Assembly (NCBI GenBank): GCA_037576195.1
Contig: CM075101.1
Location: 29,698,001-29,762,000 of the forward strand
DNA length: 64,000 nucleotides
Direction of reading: 5' to 3'
Source of the DNA: Phytoseiulus persimilis
Taxonomy: Eukaryota > Arthropoda > Arachnida > Mesostigmata > Phytoseiidae
This document shows, one piece after another, positions 28,683 through 42,200 of the stretch. A program made the position numbers and the translations under genes. Positions within the stretch are counted from its first letter, which is position 1. Every line of letters starts with the position of its first letter. Under the pieces are notes generated by a model. That model did no database searches. It worked only from the letters and a program-made list of their open reading frames with translations, and was not told where the DNA came from.

Positions 28683-30794
28683 ACTCCAAACGAATTAAGC
28701 CCACTGAACGTTTTACTGCTTCTATCGCCTCTGGTCCGGAGATGAATTTGGATACGCTCTCGAATCGGCTCGGGTTCAAAGCCGGGCTCGTGAAGCGCTG
28801 CCATTAAACAAGGCGTAACACCACTACGAACTCCTTCTTCTTGCTTTCACTCGGTGTCGCGGCTTCTATTTTCAAGAGGAGATACCGGAGTTCATCAACC
28901 GATGACCTATAATCGCTGCGCGTTAATCATTTCCATTCGATGAATGTGTCAATTCCTCGATCGGCCGACCACGATTCCCTATATATGGAATGCGGGAATC
29001 CCTCCTATCCTTGGAGTTTGAATCTGTTCCCCACAACCCCCGGCTACAAATATGCGGCTCATCCGCACAGCTCAAGGGCTTCCTTGACAGATGTCAAATA
29101 AAAATCACCACCCGCCCTTACACTGGCTCCGTACCTGGTTGGCTCTCTCTCTCTCTCACTCACTCGCTGGTCTCCCACTCATCGGGTTGCCACCATCTAC
29201 AACACCACCGCTATCAAAAGTCCCCTTCTGACCTCGCTGATCTAATTGGCATTCCGGTCGCAGGCGCCGCTCCACCCTGAGCTAAATAGAGGCGTTTAGA
29301 AACCTGATCCGAGCTCAATTTGTCCGCGGGCCTGTCCGCTTGGATTGCGCGGAGCCTAACCGACTGAGTTGAGTTCCCCATGTGGCCTCAAAGTCCGCTA
29401 TCCGAAAATCTTGTGGTCGATGCGCGCAACTGGATCCCGGACGAGGTATCGTTGTGGGTGATCGAGGACCACTTAGAACTGCATTAGGCCATGCATCCTG
29501 ATTCGGACGCGTAGTGGAGAGTTGGGAGAAATCCTCCTTTCGTTGGTGGCGCTCCATCGCCTGAAGGATGGCTCTGTGCTGCACGCGTGACCACACTCTC
29601 CTGATGAACTTCGACCGAAGCCACAGATTTCCGGGAAATTCGTCCTTGCCTCATTCCATGCCGGCTGATAGAGCCGCGATGCCGTTCCGACGGAGTTCGG
29701 GACGACTCAGGGCTCGGTTGCGAGAATCTCAACAAACCCTCCCCTCATCCAGGGAAACAGAGTTCTCGTTGACTTGACCTCGGCGTAGAGAACTATAATC
29801 GCTGTTGGCGGAAAAGTGCTGCAGAATACTGGGACGGCCACGCCGCATGGCACGACGGAAGAGGAACTTGCTTGATGATCCCGGTGGCGTACCTAATGTC
29901 ATCGCGTCTGCCGTCTCTCTCTCTGTGTCTAAGTGGGTGGTAAGCCATACAAAGCATGCAGGCTTTCACTGGAGAGGTGAATTTGTCGTCCTCGTAGATT
30001 CCGCCACGCCGCCTACTTCATCTAGCAGAGCCTCTCTCGCTTCATGCGGGGATTTGGGGATCATTTCGAAGCTTGTTTTCGCCCAACAAACCGTGGTGCG
30101 GGACAGTGCGGGCCGCGAGGGGATCAATGAGGAGCAAGGGGGAGCGAAAAGGGTAGGGCGTCACTGGGCTAATACAATCGCAGTGCAGTTCGCCTCGGCG
30201 GAGCGGGAAGGAAGTGAGTGAGCGAGCCACCGCGTGAGTGTATGAGCGTGAACCGCGTTAGTCCACGGGGGTTTAGTGGAGGATTACGTCAATGGGCGCT
30301 TGAAGCTTCTTTTTGAGGCTGGAGGAGTCTCTCGGCATTGTTGTCGCCGCCGCCGCCTGTTTGAGTTGTTGTATCAGTTTGTGGCTGTTCAGAAGCACGA
30401 TCACATTGTAAGAGAGCACGCGATCTTGACGACAGTTCGTTCATCGCTTCGCTCGCCGCCAGGTAGCCGAGACACCGGATCGGTCAGATGGGGCCTCCAG
30501 GTCGTCGGGCTCGCGCATCACATAATAAGCGGATCTCATGAGCGAGTTGACTCCACACTCGGTCGCGAGCGTTCTCCCCCTCGGCTTGTCCGGCCTGAAA
30601 GTCACTGGCAATATCGAGAGGACTCCGATCGATCGATGGATTGATTGATAGAGGACTCGACAGTCTTGCACGGGACGCTAGCTCGCGTTCACGGTGAGCT
30701 CATCTAGGTATCGCTTTCGTTCACCACTCAAGAAGGAAAGAAATGGGCTCGAGAACACTTATCGACGTCGTCCCAGGTCCCCGATTCGACGCTG

Positions 30795-30962
30795 GTGTTG
30801 ACTAGACATCATTTTCCGTAGTACGGAGTACGGCAATTGAATTTCCGTACCGGCCCAGTACGGCAATTCAATTTCCGTACTTCCTGGTACGGAAATTCAT
30901 TTTCGCCGCCCCGGTACGAGAAATAAATTGCCGTACTACGGAATATGATGTCTAGTGTTGAC
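30795..30962. mobile_element. MITE-like inverted-repeat element with duplicated flanks
   Basis: The element occupies 30803-30954 (152 bp). It is bounded by terminal inverted repeats of about 24 bp that differ at one base; both ends begin TAGACATCAT and run into TTCCGTAGTACGG. The eight bases GTGTTGAC occur immediately on both sides (30795-30802 and 30955-30962), which reads as a target-site duplication. If the terminal C of CTAGACATC is counted as part of the repeat, the duplication shrinks to TGTTGA. The inside is three near-palindromic units, each opening with GTACGG and closing with a CCGTAC-like end. There is no coding capacity, so a transposase from elsewhere would be needed. An 8-bp duplication is compatible with hAT, P or Merlin groups, but the ends do not start with the usual hAT CA. 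Confidence 0.85.
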
Positions 30963-33700
30963 TGATGTAATTGGAAGAGCACCCGACGATAGCTTCGAAT
31001 TGATCAAGTTTAATTCTACTAAAATGTCAAACAGTCAAACGAATCGATTCCTTCGCGAGATTAACTCTGCGACTTGATTTCAATTGAAGGCCGCGCAACA
31101 ATTACCTCAACATCGTCGCATCTTCAAATTGATGGCATCTCGAATCGATTCTCCCGCTTCGATCGATTCGTGAACGGACTCTTCCAATCAGGAAATTTGA
31201 GGTTTCTCCAAGTCTCTCCCCGCTGTTGGAGAGACGCAAATAAAGGCGGAAACGTCGCAGAGTTGATTCACCGGTTCGCGTATCTTCCCAAGCCTGTTTT
31301 TCTCCCGTTACTCACCTCACAGACTCAGTCTTTCTTTTCGGAAGCGATCGTTGTGAATGATCTGCAATCATTGGAAGGCTACTCACGCGTCTCTGAAAAG
31401 CAGACACTGACAAGTCTATGTCTACGGCTCTTGTCTCGAGGTTTTCCAATGTCCGTTCTGCCCTCGATTGGAAAGCTGCAGCCGTATCTCCCGGTTCAAA
31501 TGCTTCAGGGGATCGGAACTCCGAGGGATCGTGCACATCCTTCTCCCTCAGTTATTTATGAAACGTCTCAGGAGAGAGAGAAATTCAGCATCCATGAGGA
31601 GAGCGGAGCTGCTCTTGACAAAGCTCCCGCGGCTCATTCAACATTACCCTCTCGGGAAGTCATATTGTGTCCGCGGACGAGATCGCACATGAGACCGCGT
31701 TTTCAATATCTACTCAGGAGAAGATTTCTCATTTCTGGCTTTTGGCGGTCGAGTGGGTTCCGTTCAATTTGTTTCGTCTTGATAGTAGACTTTGGTAGTA
31801 GCTTCGATTCCCCGCCTCCGCTGTTTAAACATTGAGAAGCGGTCGTGCGCGAGAAGATGAAGAAAAAGCAGTTAGCAAAAAGCTACCCGCATGACGACAC
31901 TCTCCCCGTTCCTCGCGACCACTCGTTCACTCGCGTCCCTGCTTTCTCCTCTTTGGGAGCGCGCTCCTGAGTTCATATTGGCACGGGGCCTTCAAGAGCG
32001 TTTTCAGCACCTCATCTCCGGGGACTGTGAGCTTCGAATGCAGCCGATGGACGGACGGACGAGCGAACGGATGGATGGAGCCAGCCAGGAAGGAAGGAAA
32101 GAGACATCTGTGCTAGCTGACGCTCAAGGGCTCTCCAAACACTAAGTCTAGCTCCCCTTGGCCCTCGGTTACTTCCATATTTCAGATACACCTGCATCTG
32201 TTTCAGCAGCTCGGAATGGAAGAATGGATTCATGTCTGACTGACTGGGTGCTTCACTAACAGCTCGAACCCTTTCGTCGGACGGTCATTGTCTCGTTTCG
32301 GCATCGACTGCTCGCGGAGATTCCTCGTCCACAGACCGCTCGGGATGAGACAATGAGGTCCCGACGCACGAACGCATGGGCCACCGAGCAGCATTGCGAG
32401 TTTACGCTTATATCTCAAAGGGTTCTCTCGACTGTGAAAACGGGAAAGGCTAAAAGCGCCCAGGGCGCCAGGAGCGGGAGCAGCAGCTCGTCGAGAGGAG
32501 CGCCTTCTTCCGAAAGAGACTTGTTACTTCCGTTCAGGCGGACGCATTTGAAATTCACAAGTGTTGCTCGAGAAACTCGAGGGAGTGGAGGAAAGTACGA
32601 CCGGCCGACCTAACATGGGTGGCGGGGACCGCTGTCGAGCCGGCCCGCTGAGTGGCTCACACACAAAACTCCTCGGGGGCGTTGAGAGCTTGCGGCGGGC
32701 GTGAACGACGCGCCTAGCGCTTGTCACCTCTTGCCAAGAGCCCGCCGCATCTAGCGACGAATCGCAAAAAGAGTCAAATCGCGGACTCATGAATCGCAAT
32801 GAGCGCTCATCGAACCGCCTTCGCATAACACAGGGTTTCGAGTAGGCCCGTCCGAGCAGCCTCGTCGGGCTCAACCTGCGCACATGAGACCCATGTCGGG
32901 TACCTCAGCTCGTCCGAAGATGCGAACAAGATTCCGCTGAGCGGTCTCGCCGACGAAGTTTGGTGGAACGGCGATTCACTCCAACTTACTGAGTTTGGCC
33001 TCGAACATACGTGTCACAGCGAGGTCCGACGGGATTAGAAACGACCCGCGGCTGGCTGGGAGGCTAGCCAACCGGCCACCCTCGTTCACATCCCATCTCG
33101 CCTCATCCCACTCCGGAGCCCCATCCGTAAACACCGCAGATCCCATTCTCTTAGAGTCATCGGGTGAAACTGCTCGTTGTTCGAACTGTTCGCCGGCTGA
33201 CAGAGAGACAAACTCACTCGGACGGCTCAGCACATCTGTTAGCAGAGGACGAATGAGTTTGCCTTGTGACAAAATCGACAGAAGTCGGAACGCGGGACCC
33301 GGGCTGGGCCCAACGAACCTCGGGGTGAACAACGCGCGTTCTTAGGCTCTTCCGATATCGTAGTGGCCTGGAAGGAGTTTCCGAACGACGAAACGACAGC
33401 ATTCCGGGGCAGTGGTACTGACTCTCATCCGGTGCCGATCGTCCACGGCTAGCGCCGACTCGCTGTGCTCGGTTTGTTTGAAGCCGAGGTCCCCCAATCG
33501 TGGATGTGGTCGATGCTGTTGTCATCATCATCGTTGTCGTCGTCGTCGCTTTCCATAGGCCGAGCAAGGGTCCTAAGCAGACTGGCAAACAAACGGTATT
33601 CGAGGTCCTTTTAAATGTCCTCAGGGCTACCCCGGAGCGAGCCTTTCATCCCGAACACTCGGTTTAATATTCTCTGAGAGTCTTCCTTTGATACTCGGCG
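30963..33700. other. No recognised gene
   Basis: An open plus-strand frame from about 31074 to 31835 (253 codons, start not ATG-supported by context) has no family resemblance and overlaps an open minus-strand frame. I treat both as unproven. A GTC/ATC trinucleotide tract sits near 33510-33550. Nothing else stands out. Confidence 0.45.
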
Positions 33701-34598
33701 GTGAAAACCACATCAGCATTGCCGGCTGGGGAACGAATCTTCGAACGAACTCCGTATCCGATGACTCTCCGTCCCACAACGCGGCCGGTCACGTGCACCG
33801 TTCTGCACACGAGCGCAGAAATATCGTTCGTGGATAGATTCCCAGAAGCGGATTCCGTTGCAAAGCAACGTTCCTCGAAAATTGTTCAAAGTCCTCTCAA
33901 AGATCTTGCCTCGGACGCAACCGAGTCCCTGACTGTCGCGGCTCGTAACGTCATGGACCGACGAGTCCTCGTGACGGCAGACCAATCGATTCCGCCCCGG
34001 ACAGGTGAGTCAATACGACACACCGACGATAAGTCGCTTTTCCGTTCGCCTTCACGGAAACGCCCTCAGTGGAGCCCGACGTTCTTGTATTCAAAACTCG
34101 ATTTCACGGAGAGGAGTGAAACTGATAACATCATGAGGCATCCCGAACCGCCGATCATACAGCGCGCGCTCCGTTCTCATCGATGGCAATGCTCAGTCTT
34201 CGTTTCCATACTTCCGGGAAGAATTTCTGCGGTTTCGCCCTCATTTGAAGTGCTTCGTGGAGGTTGGCCGGACACCATTTGCGGATCCCTTCACGCTGCG
34301 CTCCATCGGCAACACGAGTCACATGAACCATCGCTGGAAAAGTACTCAAACGAGCGCTTCCGGAGTCGAGAAGGCGGACATGCGCGAGAGGATCGAGGGT
34401 GCGCTATTTTGAACGGAGGCGAAATGAGCCCGATCCAAATCTCAATATTCTACAAGCATGGATATGAGCTCTGGATTGGCAGGCTTGATTCATATATTTA
34501 CCGGTGCACGGAATCGATGTAATAAGCGAGGCGCCGGCCGAAATGCTGGAACCGAAGTCGGCACGGAAGAACAGTCCGGAGACAAGCGTTTTTCATGA
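33701..34598 (+). CDS. Tentative exon chain of an unidentified protein
   Basis: I do not recognise this protein. Three segments join in phase: about 33701-34004 with a near-perfect donor (ACAG/GTGAGT), 34138-34398 after CATGAG and before GAGG/GTGCGC, and 34483-34598 after TTGGCAG, ending in TGA. The putative introns are 133 and 84 bases, close to the sizes in the validated genes of this window. The spliced frame gives about 225 residues with peptides such as CFVEVGRTPFADPFTLRS and EKADMRERIEG. Against it, the unspliced frame also stays open for 273 codons, and a minus-strand frame is open too. The 5' end is not found and no homology is visible. It could be noncoding sequence with chance splice signals. 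Confidence 0.25.
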
Positions 34599-36192
34599 AG
34601 GGAGGCGATATCTTCGTCCAGACTCCCGAAAGATCCGCGCACAACCGAAGCCGATGACATCTGCAAATGATGTGGAACCTCCGAGCCTGGGAATTCGAGG
34701 TGAGAGCACGAAGGCCGAGAAGCTCGAGCAGAACCTTCGGAACACTTTCAAATCTCGGTCGCGATCAGATATCCCTCCTCCATGCGAAAGCTCAGAAAAA
34801 TTCGGGCCACGGCATATCGGGGCTATCATAGTGCCAGGAGTCCGCATCTTGACTCGAGAAGCGAATATACGACCAAGTTCTCGGAGGAATGTTACGATTT
34901 CAGAATAGTGTCTTCCATCAACACAGTGACGCTGGTCAACGATTGCTTCCAACAGGAACTGAACTCATCGATGAAAGATGCCTCCTTTGGAAACTGTCTT
35001 GAATCCGAGACCGATCTCTCTCTAGTGGACACAGCGCGATTTGACACCAAAGATACGACCGTTTTGAGTAAGCGAATCCCTTTGACGGCAACAAGATCCG
35101 CCCTCCACGACTTCAGTCATAAAATATGCGAACGGCAGCTCCTCGATGGAATTGTTGGAAGTCATGAATCAAATTCAGATGCGACCGTGGATGCTCAACG
35201 AGAAGGAATCCGCTTTTTCTCGTGAACTCCAGACTTGAGGAGAACTTTCTCACCATGGGATCCTCCGTGGATTTTCTCATCTATCATGTTTCTCACATAG
35301 GAGAATTTTCGGTAAGCTTTAATGTGTTCTTTTGGACTTTCCATAAGATATTCAGCGAACATCATCTGAAGTTCACGAGCATATATAGAGATTAGGTCCC
35401 GGCTGATTTCCATTCGGATCGTGGAACAATTGAGACTCCTCATGTTTACACGATCCTGAACTTCTTGCCAATCCATCATCTATCTGGCAACTGTGGACAG
35501 AGTTTTGACACATCCTCGGCCTCTGTGGAGCTAAGGATGACAACTGAAACACTCTGTGAAGAAAGAGCAAAGCGGCAGCAGCCCAGAAAAGATGCTGGTC
35601 GGGCCCATTGTGAGCATCACATTCTATTAGCTTCCTCACTCACTCAGTCAGACAAATCTCTGGCACGCGCGTGTAATAAAATCGGGCTTAGAGCTTACCC
35701 GGCGCTGATCGTGCACAGCCCCGCCAGCCTTCGCTCTGCCGTCGGGTGCTGCATGCTGGATGCTGCTTCTATCTTCAAGTGAACACTCGCGCTCGTGTTG
35801 AAGCTTAAACGCCTTGCTGAAGACTCTCTTTTCGGAAAAGGTGGACAACGACCATTTCCACTAACCAGAAGGGGCGGTCAGTTCCGATTGAGCTTAGCAG
35901 ACCTGCACGAACGCATGACAGAACTTGAGGTGTGAGCTGAATATGGCGACTGTCCATTGTTGGGACTCCGACAATCACAAGCAACACGTGAACGCTCGCA
36001 CGTGAGAACGCATCTTTGTTCCGTGCCCATAGACAAAGAGCGCCGTATGACACATTTGGGAGGATTTTTAGGCCCGGAAGAAGCTCCAAACATACGGGTA
36101 TCCCGATTTGAAGAAATCTCAGGTTTCAGGCGATCTCGCAGCGAGCAAAGTCAACTTCGAAATAGGCTAGACCGAGTTACTTCAAAATCGCA
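34599..36192. other. No recognised gene
   Basis: Several short plus-strand frames are open, among them about 34504-34908 (with a good donor-like CGAG/GTGAGA near 34705) and 34782-35225. They might extend the tentative chain to the left, but I could not join them in phase. There are no repeats of note. Confidence 0.4.
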
Positions 36193-36277
36193 CAGATAAC
36201 GAACCTTTTTTTTTCGAAAACCGAATCAGATGAGATCGCTATCTGCCAAGTTCGTTACCTAACGAACTCGTTATCTG
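36193..36277. repeat. Nested inverted repeats built on an ACGAAC motif
   Basis: A perfect 8-bp-arm palindrome, GTTCGTTA-CC-TAACGAAC, lies at 36250-36267. It is nested between CAGATAACGA (36193-36202) and its exact reverse complement TCGTTATCTG (36268-36277). A T-rich and A-rich stretch (TTTTTTTTTCGAAAA) lies inside. It may be a small transposon remnant or a dyad binding site; no flanking duplication was found. Confidence 0.7.
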
Positions 36278-39200
36278 ACGTGTTCGTCATTTGATTGAAT
36301 CATTAGCAGATGCGTTTTTTTGAAGAAAAAAATCGAGGTTTTTCCATCGATGTTCGTTGGCGGTGAAAAACTTCAAAAGATTTGCCATGGTTGCGGAAGA
36401 GCAAAGGCACCTCCTCCAGGTTCCGTCATAAATGCACGTCCCCAACGGCGAAGATTACTGTGGAAAAACGACCGAGAAAGAATCTGGATTTAATTCAGGC
36501 GAGCTCGAGAGTATCCTCATTCTGCTTAGATGAAACGACGAGAAACGTTGCCGCGGGCTGGGAGGAACTCATCGCGGCTCAGACTCACTAAGGTTTGGAT
36601 CCACCAAGGGGACAGAGGCTCGAATTAAAGCGCCAATCGGAGACGCGTGGGGAGTTTTCAGCTTCGAGGAGATTAGCAGCCAAACCGAAACACACAAAAC
36701 AATTCATCCATGAAAACGCTCTAATGCGAATCTTTGTCGGAGTACAACGGAACAGGACACCGATGACTGACCGCAGCGAGAAATGGATGGAATTCGACCA
36801 AGTCTGGTCAAGCTTTTCAGCAGAGTTATCGTCGCGGAACAGGATGCTCTGGAACGCCCAATATTTTCGCATAGTCAGTTTCTGTTTAAAGCTTTGAGGC
36901 TCCCATCGTGGCACCTCCCCTGAAACCAGAGGTAATCCCAGTGATCAAAGTGAGCATCAAATAAAAATCGTTCGTAAATCGAATCAAATGCCTGAAGTGT
37001 TCTTCCTCCGGTTGCAATTTATCCAACGGAGGTTCATCCCAATCTCCTTCCCAGCCACCTGGTGTCGGCGTTTAGTGAGAACTGGTCGAGAGAAAAAAAG
37101 AGTAGCCTTACAGCAGGGGATGAGTTTAAATCTCAGCCGAAAACTCAGACCCTGGCTGTTAATTGTCTCAAACTTATATGACTACGCCTCCATCCTCCTC
37201 TCGGCTTCTGGTCATCTTGAATAAGGGTTCGGAGCCCTCGAGAGGAGTTCTTATTGTCAAATCGAGGAAGTTGGCAATATCCGAAGTTCCCTACATTCCT
37301 CAACTTCTGTGCTGCGTAACCGCAACTGTGCTGTGTGTGTGGGGGTTCCAGGGTTCACCCATTTTCTGAGTCTTGACAGAGACAATGGATGCAACTTTGC
37401 TTTGCAGCATGCAGTGCTTGATCGAAATACACTGTGGCGGAGCGTGATTCCTGTAGTGAATTATGATCCTCGAGACCGACTCCCCCACGGTTTCACCGTC
37501 GAGCCGACTTTCTGCGCGTCTGCCCACCGAACGAATCCTCTGAGGGGAGATTCAACTGACGCCCAGTCTGCCTGACTCATTGACCACTATCTCGGCTGAG
37601 GACGAACTGCAAACATCTGCAGTGCAGCGAGCACACAAACAGTTACAGATCTCCGGAGTTGGCATGACTGGCAAACTGAGTGCTACCTACCCACCAGCAG
37701 CCTCGGCGGCCTCCGATTTGACCAGGTCGAATATTAGCTTTGGAGGGGCGTGACCGCGAACTACAATAAAGACATCTGAGCAGCAATTTGTAACGGGTTG
37801 GCTAACAGAAGTGAAAGTTCAACAGTCCAGATGCGAGTTCGTTTCGCAACCTCCCGCTCTCTCTCCACTGACTCGCGAGCCCGTCTCCAGGTCTTCGATT
37901 CATTTTCTCCAGTTCATCGCGCGGTTACTCTTTGTATACGACCCATTCGACGAAAAACTGTGGAAGAGGCTGTATCGACGTTGCGAAAGAACACCTGAAT
38001 GACGTTTTTCATTTGTATTCTAAGCAGACGTGAACTCCGTGGAGAGCCTGATGGATGAGAAACGAGCGAAAGGAAGGAGTCCCAAGTTATCTTGGCACAG
38101 CTTTGTTGCCGAGGACCGATAGAGTCTCCACAGAGCACGAAACGAGCAGCTCTTAGGAATCGGGGTGCGGCCCTGGATTTTCCGAGTTGTGTCGACCACT
38201 TCGGACGTCGACTCTGTCCACCTTCGGTCGAGAGTAATCTAGGTTTTACCCTTGGAGCTCGACAACGACGACATCTTGTTCCGTTCTCATCGAGTTGAAA
38301 ACCTCACAAACCAAACCTCAGGGGCCCACTAGACCATGGATCGGGCGGGTGGGCAGACTGGCAAGCAAGCGGGAGAGTGGGCTGTGGCAGCAGCTCTTCA
38401 GCGCCCTCCAGAGCTCTTGAGACTCCCCACGAAAGAGAGAGAAACGCTATCCAATGACTCGACAGCGCTCCTCCGAAGACTGCGCAGTGGAGCCGAAATG
38501 TGAGAACATAAGTGCTCTGACATTACATCCTTGTCGTGTGAACCAAGTACAAAATGCCATCATAGCCTAAACGACGCGACCGCTGTCGAATCTCTTCAAA
38601 AAATCAACTTCTGGCACCTTTCATGTGGAAACTCGAGTTCCCCGCACTGAGCATCTCCAGGATATGAGCTCCGGCTGGATTTTTCGGAATATCCGCGTCG
38701 GAGCGTCGTATCGCGACAAGCCGTCCTCACACACACATCGCACGAGGAATTCAGTGCATGAACGAATTCATCAGATGACTGCCCTGCTCACAATCAGTTG
38801 ATTGGACCACGGCTGTCTTCGGAACAGCTACGGTGGCTTGAAACGTGTAACGTGGACCCATCGACTGGCCCGCATGTGAGCGAAGGAGTGTTCCGGGGCG
38901 GCCAGTCTTTTCGGAGACTGTCGCCCAAAGAATCAAGGTCTGAAATATGGCGCCACGAGATCCCCGCCGGGATAGAATTCCGAGAGAGCCCCACGGACTC
39001 ATAGTTCTGGATGTCTGAATCGATTCGAGGAAGGAATTCCCGCGTTTCCGAATTCCCTGGCAGCTGTCTTCGAACACTATGAGCCCCTCTCGCCGAGGAG
39101 GCACAACTGGTCACTGCAGACGTCTTGACGCGCTGCATCTTCTGGTCCACTTGAGAAGGTTTCTGAAGCCGTTCTCCCTTGCCCGTAAGGGGTCTCGAAG

Positions 39201-42200
39201 GCCGGACTTTTCGAACTTATCTCTCGGAGCGGATTGTCGGAGTCATTGCTTTTGGCAGCCCGAGGCAGGAATTGATGGATGAACGGACGCACGGATTGAT
39301 GAGCCCAGTGATGCTTGTCTCTCTCTCTCTGACCGGCGAAACAGACGGGACAATGCGCATAGGAATAGATGAACGCATGCCCCCTCGTGAAGAGTTTGCT
39401 CAGCTGAAGAGTGAAGAAGAGCTCTCGATATCACTCACGGACAAAGCTCCGCTGCTATCCACGACAATGAGACGGCGATAAGACATCGAGTACTTGGCCC
39501 CCAAAAAAGCGTGAGCACCGCTCACACTTAACTTCATCAAGTTGAACTTGGCCATGTTATTTCACCTTCCGTATCATCATTCTCAATCAAACCACGTCTC
39601 CCACGGAGAACAGGATGCCGTAGTTCAGGCCGTTCGCATCTCCTCGCTCCGAACTGTTATGACAACGAGCTTTCGGTGGATTCGTTCTTCCCTGTTTCCT
39701 GATGAACTGATCAGACACAGAGGGGGTTCCAATGCAGAAGCCCCTGATTCTGGTTCTACCGAGCGGCGATTTCATGCATAAGGTTGTTCATCGTCTCTTC
39801 GGGGTCTCTAGAATGTCAATAGCGCTGGCTATGTTCACCGAAGGAGCGGCAAAGTGAGCACCGAGGAAGAGAGCGGAGATGACACATACACAGAGTTGCA
39901 AACTCGAACATAGAGAATGAAACGGAGTTTGGAGCCAGTCAAGAATTTACGGCTCGGCCATACCGATGAAAAAGCCTCTAGCTTCAACTTGCTGAGATCT
40001 AGAGAATCGGAACCTAGTACGGAGAGTGGCGTCTCGACTTTCAAGAAAACCAAAGAACAGATGTTTTGAGGAAATGAAAAACTCGCAATCACTCTGTCGC
40101 TACTCCGTCACATAGTTGGATTTCACCAGCTTGGCCACGGCCGATTTCGTGATGCCATGCTCGGCGGAAAGATGAAAAAACTCTAGGACTCAGTGGCAGA
40201 TGCTCCTATCTTTCTCTCAGTATCCTGGTTGACTGTGCGCATCCACATCAACCTCAACGACATCATCCACGGTGGTCTGTGACGAGTGGATTGACAAAGT
40301 GGACGACTCGCCCTCGGCCGACCGATGGATCTCAGGGCGTCAAATACCAAATGGCCTCCTCAGTTGAGTGGTCCGTCTGTCTCTTCGTAGATCTACTTGG
40401 CTTGCTGATCTGGCCGCCAGTCACTCTGAGGGACTCAGAGACTCGGCTCAAGATGATGAGGAAGAATAGAGAAAAAGGCGAGAACGGAAAAACTCAAGAG
40501 CTTCGAACTAGTGTAAACACGCGTTCGGCATTGATGTCGACAGCGGCTAGATCAGTTTTTTTAAGAGTTATCGAGTCGGCGTTCGACAATGTCGCCTCCA
40601 GGCACTCTATTTAGAGGACATGTTTTATCGAAGACAGTGAAGCAGAACGATTTGCTCCATCGGTAACAATAGGAACACTGAAGACGATCAGGCCTCGAAT
40701 GAGTCGCGATTGGGAATGGCTTGGTCTTGCAGCTAACCCATCTGTTTATAACTTTCATTATCCAACATCCTGGGACTTTCTTGTCGAGAGAAACTTCAAT
40801 GACCAACCTGAGCACCACTGATTTAATGTTTGCTCAGGGAGGCGTAGCGGTGAGGTTTTGAGTTATTTGCTCCCTCCAACCTAGAACATCTCTCACCTAC
40901 GCACAGAGTTCCTGAGATCGAGGAACGAAATTCCAGCACCTTGGTTGTGCGGCTGTTTCAGAGCTCCGGAGCTCATGATGAAAATCCTTACTCAGTCAGG
41001 CCGAAACGGCTTCGATTGCCAATCAATCGGCTCCTTGAGATTTTTACAGTTCTGTCACGCCGAAGAAGACAATCGATCCGGGTCCGCATTTGGACGCTTC
41101 CGTGGAGTCGTCCGCAACTTTTTTCTTACCCAGGTCCCACGTCGGAAGGGAACACTTCTCTGCTAAGATCGATAGCTGGTAAATGATGATTCTTTCATCC
41201 CGCGAGGATTCATGACTTTATCGAAACGTTCTTTTGTGAGCAGGATCAAGGAATCGTCCTCGAAAGTCTCACACATATTTCAGGTTCTTCTTATACTGTA
41301 AGTCAGCTGACCAGACACTGAATATATTTTAGTCCGAGGTTGGGTTGCTGAATCCTACGGCACCGAGCTTCGGGATTTCACACCGAACCTCTGAGCCTAA
41401 AATGATTGCCCGATTCGTAGAAATCTCACAAAAAGGGGGCGAAATCTTCATGGAAATCGGTGTGATGCAAGCATACGACCGATAGCTGCTATTTTTAATC
41501 CTATACGGGGCCGAAAACGACATCCGAACCGCACTGCTTCAGTGTCGTTAGACAGGTGGCGCCCTCAGTGGTTCTCGCAAGAAGCTTCGGGCGAGAGCGC
41601 CAGCATCTGCAGAATAGATGATCGGAAGATGCGCTAAAGTTGCTAAATTGGCGGTCCTACCTCATGGGACCAACAGAGTGAGAAATATCTGAATATTGTT
41701 CCGAGTGCGCGAGGCAGGATGGCGCTCTGGAATATTCTTCGAAAATTCCAAGGCCTTACAGAGCCTCGATTAGACTTGATCTGCCGTTTCCCAAGCATAA
41801 TTTTCCGCTCTAGATGAATGGCAGCCCGGTCAGGATCACCCGACTTGGTGGAATCGGAATACAACGAAAAGCTGATCCACGGGGTCTGCGACCTCAGAAG
41901 GATGTGACTGCGTAAGATTCCTTACGAAATATCTTAGATTCACGCGGAGAAAGCTATCAACACAAGAAAAGTCGGGATACAGGTTGTCGTTCAGGAAAAC
42001 GAAGATACGTCATACGGAAGGAGTCGTCACACAGCAAGCTCTCAGCGTCAACTACCCCAGGCCGGTCAGAGATATTCTCAATTTCTGGCCCAAATGACAC
42101 CTAATAAAGAACTCTGTATTCTGGAGCTTTTGTGAAGTGAGATGATGAGGTTTGCACAAGATTGAACCTGATTACTCTCTATGAGGATCGCCCATGGACG

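Larger units (their letters stand above)
2914..30794. other. Long interval with no recognised gene, downstream of fork head
   Basis: No open frame in these 28 kb resembles a protein family I know, and none forms a splice-supported chain. Several frames stay open by composition, for example about 9476-10276 and 20000-20900. They are rich in Arg, Ser and Pro, and competing frames on both strands are open too, which is expected in GC-rich noncoding DNA. Visible structure is limited to microsatellites, listed separately, and a 21-bp duplication at 6070. No canonical AATAAA is evident close behind the fork head stop, so its 3' end is not placed. The interval may hold fork head enhancers, but that is inference. 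Confidence 0.5.

Noticed and set aside
31074-31835. 253-codon open frame on the plus strand
   Set aside because: No family resemblance; an antisense frame over 31312-31536 looks just as protein-like, so neither can be preferred.
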